The translations under genes were made by a program, and so were the position numbers. Below, one piece after another: positions 32,740 through 41,658 of a DNA stretch of 64,000 bases. The DNA comes from Brachionus manjavacas (taxonomy: Eukaryota; Rotifera; Eurotatoria; Ploima; Brachionidae). Positions within the stretch are counted from its first letter, which is position 1; the number at the start of each line of letters is the position of its first letter. The DNA is taken from contig JAHQIY010000027.1 of the NCBI GenBank assembly GCA_019054805.1, forward strand, positions 744,001-808,000. The letters run 5' to 3'. The notes under the pieces were generated by a model. It made no database searches, was not told the origin of the DNA, and saw only the letters and a program-made list of their open reading frames with translations.

Positions 32740-33945
32740 GTGTTGGCAATGTCGCTCAACAAAACAAACCAAAACCGACGGTGGATATTTAAAAATTCGG
32801 TCAAGATAAATCTGAAGAGGTTAGACAAACCGATTAGCCATAAGGTCTTATTTGGTTCACTGGATATCGTACTAAACCAGGTGGAAAATGATGCGATCAC
32901 ATCTGTCTACAATTTTTCTTCAAACAAAGTATGGATAATCGAGTTTAATGCTGCTTTTAATGTTACCCAAATCTTCGATCGTGAAATCAATATTAATGGA
33001 ACCAATTTCAGACTTGAAGATGCAAATAAAGTCCCGGATCTCAGAAGGTATTGTACTTTTCGATTTCACTTCTTGCCCTCTGATTTCGAGAATCATAGAC
33101 TTGAAACCTTCTTTAATGCTGTTCGAATTGATGGACTCAATATTGAACACATTACCGAAGAAAAATATAAAGATAGACCCGAGAGGAAAAATGGTGTCAG
33201 AAGAGTAAGAATATCATTTCCAAAAGAAGTTGAGAACATTATTTGAAGCTTGTCAGGCCCTACAATAATGTATGGTTTAAAGTGTCTTGTGTCAATTGTT
33301 GGACAAAAGCAGAAATGCTATTTTTGTGATGAAGAAGGGCACAACATAGCGAAATGCCCTGTCAAAGAAAAACTATGCGAAAAGTGTCATCAGAAAGGAC
33401 ACTTAACACAAAAATGCTCCATTGCTGAAAAGCTAAAGTCGCTTGAGAGGAAAAAGATTGACTACAATGATCTTTACATTGACCAAGAAGAAACCCAATC
33501 AATAATTGAAGCTGACCTAAAAGACAATGATGAAAATCTGATGCCAAAAACGCATGGATATCAGCCATCAAATCTCAATGACGTAATGTCAGAAATTAGT
33601 CCTCAAGACCTCAAAACTTCAGTGTTAGAAGACAGTTTGGTAAGCCATTTAAACGATCTTCTACCAATAAGTCAGAGACCTGTCAATGTCCTCTCAAATG
33701 ATCAGAATGAGACTGAAGCTTTTTTCCAAACAAAAAATCAAATCAAGAGATTTCCCGAATTTGATCCAAATGAAAAAGAGCTCACCGAAAATGAATCAAA
33801 GAAACCATTAGTTGTATTAGAAAATCAAAACGACAGTACCTTCGAGTCTGAATCAAACAGTTCAACAACTGAATGTTCAATTCAAGTAGATCAATCATCT
33901 TACAAAATTGGTCAGCAAACTGCCAGTCAAGAAAATTTAGAATGA
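32740..33945 (+). pseudogene. LINE A ORF1: nucleic-acid-binding protein with two CCHC knuckles
   Basis: ORF1 proteins coat the element RNA. One frame covers 401 codons interrupted only by TGA at 33244-33246. The first part (about 168 aa; RRWIFKNSVKINLKRLDKPI, then FNRE-like and RRVRISFPKEVE) has an RRM-like layout. The second has zinc knuckles CYFCDEEGHNIAKC and CEKCHQKGHLTQKC (each CX2CX4HX4C), then an acidic, Gln/Asn-rich tail. The likely start is ATG 32740 or 32749. The stop overlaps the ORF2 ATG (ATGA at 33942-33945). The TGA lies just before the knuckle region; readthrough is possible but a mutation is simpler. Confidence 0.85.
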
Positions 33946-36755
33946 ACAAGAAGCTAAATAAATCAACTTTAAGAACAAAACCTCTTAATAAAACAAGGTT
34001 AGTAATTACACACTGGAATTGTCTTCATTTACCTAGTAGGGTTCATCTCTTAGACAATTTTTTAGCTCAAAAATGTCCCGACATTGTTTTGCTCAATGAA
34101 TTAAAGATAGATTTGAGTGAGGCAAATATTTATCTTGATTTTCAAAATTATCAGTTCTTAACAAAACCACGCAACAAGTACGGAGGAGGAGTAGCCATTT
34201 TAATTAAAGAAGGAATCGAATTTATACAAGATTTTTCTTACGAGGAATTCAATTCCGAACTCCTTTGTATAAAAATGAACTTAGGAAAGAATAATGAACT
34301 GTTTGTATTTAGTCTTTATAATCCACCTAATGTGCTTCTGAACTTTGAGTTTTTTAAAACAGTAAATAAAACATGTAGAAACTACATTTTAGGTGGTGAT
34401 CTAAACGCTAGAACAAAGCAAATAGGCTGCGTAGGGGAAAATGAAAACGGGATAATATTAGAAAGAATAATCAACGAGCAAGACTTTTCAGTAATCAATG
34501 ATAAGCATCCTACTTTCAATATTTTTAATAAGAATTACTTTGAAATTCTTGACCTTTTTTTAGTTTCATCTTCATTGATTGACAAAATTACCGACTTTAG
34601 TGTCTTAAATAGTCAAGACATGACTAGTGACCATTTCCCAATCGAAGCATCGATTTCTATGGGCTATCAATTAGAAAATAAATCAGCAGCTAAAAGGCTT
34701 AACTATAAGAAAGCAAACTGGCAATTATTCAGCGAGATTTTAAATTCTCAAATAGTGAATGTCACAGAAAGTTCCCTCACAATAGATCAACTAAATGATA
34801 AAATAACAGAAAAAATTATTTCTGCTTCACATAAAAGCATTCCATATCTTTCTCAGAAAATCTACAAAACGAGTCTTCCGCCAAACATTGTTAATTTGAT
34901 AAAAGAACGTAGGAAAGTAAGAAGAAATTACCAGAAAACTCGCTGTCAAAAGCTCAAGCAAAAATTTAATCAACTTACATCTGAGTTAAAGGCCTCTTTA
35001 AAAAAATTCTGGAATCAAAATTGGTTTGATTTTATTGAGAAGATGGGAAAAAACCCACTGACAAGTAGACCTTTTTGGAAAAAAATAAATAAATTTAGAA
35101 CAAAAAAGGATCAAATTTAATTCCTAAATTGATTTTAAATGAAAGGGAATTCAAAACTAATGAAGAAAAGGGAAAATGCTTTGGAGAACTCTTATCGTCA
35201 ATATTTAGTCCTAATTCTGATTTAATTGATACTGAGAAAGATATCGAAATTCTAAATTCTAACTCTGTTTTCTTTAGGAATTATAACCAGTCTAATTTTA
35301 ATGATTCAATTTGCTTAAATGAATTAATTATGGCTTTAAAGGGATTAAAAAATGAAGCGGCATCAGGACCTGACCAAATTCATAATTTAATGTTAAAAAA
35401 CTTACCTAGAAATTCATTAATAGAAATCATACAACTTTTTAATTTAACTCTTCGAGAAGGTAGAGTCCCGAAAGCGTGGAAAACATCTTACATTACTATG
35501 ATTCAAAAAAAGGCCTCTAGTTTACACGATCCTTTAAATTATAGACCAATTAGTATAACGAGTTGTTTAGGAAAGCTACTGGAACGCATAGTATATTCAA
35601 GATTATACAATTTTTTAGAGCAAAATTCACTCCTTATCCAGGAGCAATCTGGATTTAGGAAACACCGGCGAACAGCAGATAATCTTTTCTTCTTAATTCA
35701 AAAAATTGTGGAATCATCTAATAGAAAAAAAGAGTTTGCGGCCTTTTTTTGATATTTCTAAAGCCTTTGATAGGGTTTGGCATGAAGGTTTACTTTTTAA
35801 ATTGATTAAAATAAATCCACCTCATTACTTGACTAACTGGATAAAATCCTTTTTAGACTCTAGGACATTTAAGGTAAATGTGAATGACCATTTGAGCGAA
35901 GAATATCAAATAACTGCAGGTGTTCCTCAAGGCTCAGTAATTAGTCCTCTTTTATTTAGTATATACATTAATGACATCCCTAAAAGAAACAAAACAAATA
36001 ATGAATACTCTCTGCTTTTTGCAGATGATCTAGTTACATTCTTCATTTATAACAAAAAAGGGAACCTAGAAAATAAGATCAATAAATACCTCAACGAATT
36101 AGAACAATGGCTTATTAAGTGGAAAATGAAGATATCGGTTGAAAAGTCGTGTTCATTAGTCTTTTCTAGGTACAAAAAAGAGAGTGATAATCTTAACTTA
36201 AAAATTTATGGAAACAGAATAGAGAGACAAAAAGAAATCAAGTTTCTTGGTATTAAATTTGATTCTAAATTAAACTTCAATATACTGGTAGATGAAATTA
36301 AAGAGCGCTGCAATAAAAGGCTAAATATTATTAAGATATTGTCAAACAAAAAATGGGGTCTTAATCAGAACACACTAGGAAATCTATATAAATCTTTAGT
36401 CGGATCAATTTTAGACTATTCTTTTCCTTGCTTGAATTCATTTTCAGAAAATAATATCAAAAAACTACAAGCAATTCAGAATACAGCAGTCAGATCTATT
36501 CTTAAGTTAAAATATGATACTCCCTCCAACATCGTACATCATGAGGCTTTTAATAAACTAAAATTACTAACAGTCTCGAATCGGCTTTTTGAATTGAGTG
36601 AGAGATATGTTGGGGCAGGACTGAGTCATTCTATTCCATTGGTTGTAAGACTGGTGAAGGAATACAAAGAAGGTTTCGAATCAAGATATATTGACTACCC
36701 AACTCCATTGTGTAATTGCTACCTTACTATTTCTTCTTTTTTTCCTGAAACTTGA
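33942..36755 (+). pseudogene. LINE A ORF2: APE endonuclease and reverse transcriptase
   Basis: ORF2 nicks target DNA and primes reverse transcription on it. The start is ATG 33942, inside the ORF1 stop. Endonuclease: VITHWNCLHLPSR, DIVLLNELKID, YILGGDLNART, EILDLFLVSS and SDHFPIEASI (about residues 20-250). Reverse transcriptase from 35129: LKNEAASGPDQIHNLMLKNL, YRPISITSCLGKLLERIVYS, QSGFRKHRRTADNLFFLIQK, FDISKAFDRVWHEG, AGVPQGSVISPLLFSIYIND and LLFADDLVTFF (catalytic FADD). Then comes FLGIKFDSKLNF and a C-terminal domain ending at 36755. Frame changes occur at about 35102-35108 and 35724-35730; each is explained by one missing A in an A-run. Confidence 0.9.
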
Positions 36756-36828
36756 ACTATTTAAACATGAGCCACATGTAACAATCTTTTCCAATTTTAT
36801 ATATTCTTAATTTTCATTTATTTAGCTT

Positions 36829-36861
<33 letters not shown>

Positions 36862-36961
36862 ATTAACTTTAATTTTATTTTTATTTTATTTTATTTCATT
36901 TTTATTTTATTTTTTAATTTTTAACTTATTCTGAAGGAGCTCTAGCTCGGTACAGAAAACA

Positions 36962-39165
36962 AATAAATAATTTATATATTAAAAATCCAAATAAAAAAAA
37001 ACCAGTTGAATATACACCAATATACAATTGGTTCAATTCAACATTGGTTTTAAGCTATAGGAAAAAAAAATTAGCTTTGAGTGTATTTGTTGCCCTAATG
37101 AATCATATCAAAAATTAGGTTAGTATTTAGTTATTTCTTTAATTTTTAATTTTTAAAATTAGGAATTTTATTATTAAGGAAAACCTGGAAATATACTTAA
37201 ACATTTGAGAAAGCATAAAAAAACTTCTTTAATTTGGATAAATCAATATGAACATTTAAAAGAAGAAAAAAAGAAACAATGAACAAATAGATCGAACCCA
37301 TATTCGACTTGCTAAATTTTTTTTAGACGAAATATCGCATTGGAAGCTTTAAACGATGTTGATTTGCGTGCAATTTTAGACTAAAAAATAGGAAAATTTT
37401 CATTAACTCAGAGAATTTTGCCTAAATTAATGAATTTTCTAAAAACTAAAATAACTGAACAACTTCAGAGAGCGGTCAATGTATCTTTGATTTTTGATAT
37501 GTGGTCGAACAACGAAAAAGAAGAGAACTTGGCAGTTGCAGTTTCAACAATAAAAAAATCTTTGAAAAAGAATTATTTGTGATTGGAATTGTAAGAATGG
37601 AATGAAGACAATGAGCTGAAGAAGTCAAAAGTTCATTCGAGCTAATAGTAAACAAATATGAATTTGATAAAAAAAAAAATTTCAGCAGTTGTTGTTGATG
37701 AAGGCTCTAATTTATTACGATTATTTAAACCAGTTGATTGTGAAGAATATTATTATATTACAGAAAGTGAAGCTGATGATGAAGAGGCTGATGAAACAAA
37801 TGAATTTAGATTAGGAGAAAATTTAGAAAATGTAACCGAGGTTGAAACAATTGTGCTTATATTCAATCAGAATTAAAAAAGGTTGAATTTTATGAACCAG
37901 ATGAAACATTCGTTGACTATACTGAATACGAACATGGCGCTCAATTGATTAATGATTTAAAAATCTGTTTAGGCAGCGATAAAATCCCACGATTTAACTT
38001 CAGCGCTCATAAGCTTAATTTAGTTGCAAGAAAATCAATAGAATCAAATCAACATGTTTCAAGTATTTTAAGAAGATTATCAAGATTTGCAAGTTCAATT
38101 AAAAAAAGTAAAACTTTATCAGGATTTCATAGAAAAAAAAAATGTAAAATACATAGGCAAAATTTTACTCGTTGGAGCTCAACATTCACTATGCTTTTTA
38201 TATTTTAAATATAATACAGACAAGGTGTATTTTTCGGTGAACACAGGTGTCCAGTTAGTCAACGAGAAATGAATATAGCCAAGATCAATTTAGAAAGACA
38301 ATTATTAGAAATATTATTACCAACTTCGATTATGAGTTAAATTCGCCTATCTATTTAGCAGCAGCTGTTTTAAATGTTGGCGCAGTTGAAGCTTGGTCTA
38401 CTAGATCTTATTGCAAACCATTTTTTGAAAAAGGGTTAAAATCTCTTTTTAAAATATTAAAAGTCTTTAGCCAATTTCCAAGCTGATAGTCATATTAATA
38501 GTCAAACTAATCATCAAAATAGTAGTCAAACTAATCATCAAAATAATAATCTATTTAATCAAAACCTTAGTCAACGATATGCTGATGGTGTTGGCGTTAT
38601 ATCTAACTTACAAGATCGCAGTTCTGTTGATGATAATGATTGTGACGATGCCGAATTACTAAATAAAAAAGATAACACTGAAATTGACAGACTTAAAATT
38701 TTGTTTAGGATGTTCAAATCAATTCAAATAGAGAATTTTGGAACAAATATGGAAAAGAATTACCCAAATTTATATAGCTTGACCCTTAGACTTTCGTCCA
38801 TTCCATCAACAAGTGCATTTGTAGAACGTTTCTTTAGTTTAACAGGAATTATAAATAGAGGAAAAACTAATTTATAAGAATAACTATTAGTTAACAGGGC
38901 TATGTTGAAGTCAAATTTTAAATTTTTAGATTAATTTTTGAATAAAAAAACTTATTTTAATTAATAAATATTTGTTCCAAATTACTTATTTTTATAAATT
39001 TTTTTTTATTTTATTGAAACAAAACAAAGATCCAAATAAAAAATTTAATTAAGATTGCTTAAGTAGTTTTTTTTAAGTGTATTTAAGTGAATTGCAGGTG
39101 TAAACAGGTGTAGGTGTAGGTGTAGGTAAAGTATACACCTACACCTACACCCACACCTTATCGAG
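36962..39165 (+). pseudogene. hAT transposase, right portion
   Basis: See the hAT entry for motifs. The recognisable frames are 37658-37876 (VVVDEGSNLLRLFKPVDCEE, acidic), 37945-38208 (HKLNLVARKS to FTRWSSTFTML) and about 38490-38875 (an Asn/Gln-rich SQTNHQN repeat, then LKILFRMFKSIQIENFG and the C-terminal ERFFSLTG block, TAA at 38875). Stops and frameshifts interrupt every segment, so it is non-functional. Confidence 0.8.
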
Positions 39166-39179
39166 ATGGGTGTAGATTC

Positions 39180-40560
39180 CTCTGCAAATGTCAAATTATA
39201 AACAGCAGACTTTTTTCTTTCTATTAAAAGATTTTACTACTTTTTGTATAAGAAAATAAAGATTATCCGCTGTGCGCCTATGTTTTCTAATTCCTGATTG
39301 CTCATTTATAAGTAGGTTATTTCTTTCAAGGAAATGGTATATTCTTGTATAAATAATACGTTCAAGTAACTTACCAAGGCAACTTGTCATACTAATAGGA
39401 CGATAGTAAGAAGGGTCCTCAGCGGGAGGAGATTTCTTTGGGATCATAGTTATACAAGCTATTTTCCAGGTTTTAGGGACATTACCTTGTTCCAAACTCA
39501 TGTTAAAAAGATGACTTAATTCAACTAAAGACTCATAAGGGAGATTTTTTAACATTAAGTTGTGGATGCCATCTATACATGATCCTGACACTTCTTTTAA
39601 CTTTTTTAAAGAGGATGTAATTTCAAAAACAGTAATTGTTTCAATCAGATTATTTAGTACATTGTTTATTTTTAGAAAACCTGAGATTTTATCTGCCATT
39701 TCAGTATCACTCTCAGATATCTAAATCTAAATGAGGACTAAAAGTTGTTTTTAAGATGTTCCCGAAGATTTCTCCATTATATTTATCTATATTGAACCAT
39801 TTTCCATCTTTAATTAACATGGGAATTTGAACTGAACTTTGCCTCGAACTTTTCTTTGATCTAAATTTATTTTTTTTTCTCCAAAATGGTCTACTCAATA
39901 ATGGGTTTTTTCCCATTTTATTAATAAACTCTTGCCAGTTTTGATTCCAAAAATCCTTTAAGTTTGAACGTAACTCAGATGTTAGCTTATTAAATGTCAT
40001 TTTTAGAGAAGGACATCTTGTTTTCTGAAAAAGTCTTCGAACTTTCATACGTTCCTTAATTAGTAATACAATGTTCTTCGGTAGACTCGAATTAAAAAAT
40101 TTCTGAGATTGAAAAGGAATACTTTTTTGAGCCGCATTCATGATTTTCAGTGAAATTAGTTCATTAAGTTTATCAATATTTGTAAGATAATTAATGTTTA
40201 GGCTTGAGGATCTAAGTAATTCTTGGAAAAATCCCCAATTCGCTTTTTTGAAATCAAAATTAGAACTTGGTGACTTAACTGTTATATAATGCTCAATTGA
40301 TATGTATGCCTAATAAGTCCAATATTTTATCTGCTAATGAGGATGGTATCAGAAAAAGATCAAGAATTTCAAAATGTTCAGATTTAAATCTATTAAATGT
40401 TGGCGTCCTATCATTAATTACAGAGAGGCTTAGTTTGCTAAGTATTTTCTCTAGAATTTGACCACTTTCATTTTCACCGAAACAGCCTAAGCTTTTAGCT
40501 TTCGCATTTAGATCTCCCCCTAGGATAAATTTTCCACACCTTTTAGCCAAATATTCTTAG
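39180..40560 (-). mobile_element. LINE family A fragment: endonuclease C-terminus and RT N-terminus
   Basis: Minus frames: 40550-40293 (FILGGDLNAKAKSLGCFGEN, EILDLFLIPSSLADK), 40141-39713 (SIPFQSQKFFNSSLPKNIVL, RPFWRKKNKFRSKK) and 39699-39196 (SGSCIDGIHNLMLKNLPYES, YYRPISMTSCLGKLLERIIY, ending NRKKKVCCL just before FDI). It stops exactly where the hAT right end begins. It lacks the 5' endonuclease part (deleted to the right of 40560). Confidence 0.85.
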
Positions 40561-40719
40561 TTCATAATTAAAAATAAAAAATAAGATATATGGAAAATAT
40601 AAGAATCAATTAATTTGGAAAAATGTCAATTATATTAAATATTTTTAACTCAAAATAAATAATTGTCAATTAAATTAAATTATTGTAAATTAAAGCCATT
40701 AATAAGGAGTTTGTTCCTA

Positions 40720-41019
40720 TTTTGAGACTATATGGATAAATTCTTCGGTAAATGGTTGTTTTGATGGTCCATCGTGGTCTAAACATTACATGTGCAATCA
40801 CATCATAGAAATTGCATATCGAGAAAGTGAATTTCCAAAAGAAACCTGGACAATAGGACTTTGTAAAGTTGTGAGCGTTGGCTGACCACGTAATATGTCA
40901 AAATCGTTGCAAAAATAAGAAGTTAAAACCTTTCCGTTTTTAAAAACTTTTTTTATATTTCCTTTCATATTACATTGACAAAAATTTAATTGAAAAAAAA
41001 AAATTAATTGACAAGACAT
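40720..41019 (-). pseudogene. Unknown coding-like fragment
   Basis: Minus frame 41019-40798 ends with CNDFDILRGQPTLTTLQSPI, then VQVSFGNSLSRYAISMM. After a TAA it continues with LDHDGPSKQPFTEEFIHIV in the same frame. The composition is coding-like. The family is not recognised; a mobile-element protein is more likely than a host gene. Confidence 0.3.
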
Positions 41020-41655
41020 TTATTTAAGTGACGTTTATTTTTTCAAATTTACTCTAGTATTATCTAGTTTTAATTGGCAAATATTTATTTTTTAATTGAC
41101 TTTTATATATATTAATTGACAAAATATCATTTTGTGTAAAAATAATTGCTATAAAAGAATGATTTAAGTTAGAATATAGTTACTTACGCAAAAGTTTGTT
41201 ATTGAATATTTTAAAAATTAAATCGAATTTGAAATGTTAATTTTATTAATTTAACAAATTATTATTCACTTTGTGTTCTTTTAATTTTTTTAAAATAGAT
41301 ATCGAAAAGTGTATCAATTTTTTGTTCATCAAATATGTAGTCATAATATTATTAAGGCAATTATAATTTATTTATTAAAAAAAATAGATTTATCAGAAAA
41401 ATTTACTACTCCTAATAGCAAGAATTACTTGAATGCCTGTCCTGAAAATCCAGATGTCCAAAAACACTTTTTATTTCTTTTTTATTTTAATTTTTTCAAT
41501 TTACTCTAATTTTTTTATTTTTTCTATTTATTCTGAAGGATGATGAGTCAGAGCCTTAAACCATTTTTGTTATAATAAATATAATTAATTTTTTTATTAG
41601 AAAAAAATTATTTTTTTTTTAATCAATTTAACAAAAAAATAAAAGCCATGGAAAA
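41020..41655. other. AT-rich spacer with a degenerate LINE tail
   Basis: TTATTCTGAAGGATGATGAG at about 41528-41547 resembles the LINE A 3' hairpin region, but the stem is lost. No other feature seen. Confidence 0.3.
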
Positions 41656-41658
41656 TAT

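Larger units (their letters stand above)
32640..36969 (+). mobile_element. Nearly full-length LINE family A
   Basis: A two-ORF non-LTR retrotransposon: 5' UTR to about 32740, ORF1 32740-33945, ORF2 33942-36755, 3' UTR ending in the hairpin at 36931-36955 and an AAATAAATAAT tail. Only three obvious lesions are seen: a TGA in ORF1 and two single-base deletions in A-tracts of ORF2. There is no RNase H domain; the endonuclease is of the APE (EEP) type. It sits in the hAT element on the plus strand. Confidence 0.9.
31296..39165 (+). mobile_element. hAT-family transposon, decayed, split by LINE A
   Basis: Left part 31296-32640: GTAGGTGTAGGTGTAG-type terminal sequence, a fold-back, an N-terminal frame 31888-32205 (MENRIITRSQSSKNHFQDNQ) and an acidic repeat region. 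After the LINE at 32640-36969 the right part resumes with KKKPVEYTPIYNWF, a BED-type finger (CICCPNESY... then LKHLRKHKK), the hAT core (VSLIFDMWSNNEKEENLAVA, ISAVVVDEGSNL, FSAHKLNLVARKSIE, RWSSTF) and the C-terminal dimerisation motif SSIPSTSAFVERFFSLTGII. CAGGTGTAAACAGGTGTAGG and its inverse follow at 39100-39160. Frames are broken throughout. An 8-bp target duplication was not resolved. Confidence 0.75.

Noticed and set aside
36841..36862. Long poly-T run as a possible terminator or poly(A) insertion
   Set aside because: It lies in the LINE 3' UTR, which is T-rich in every copy; not a separate feature.
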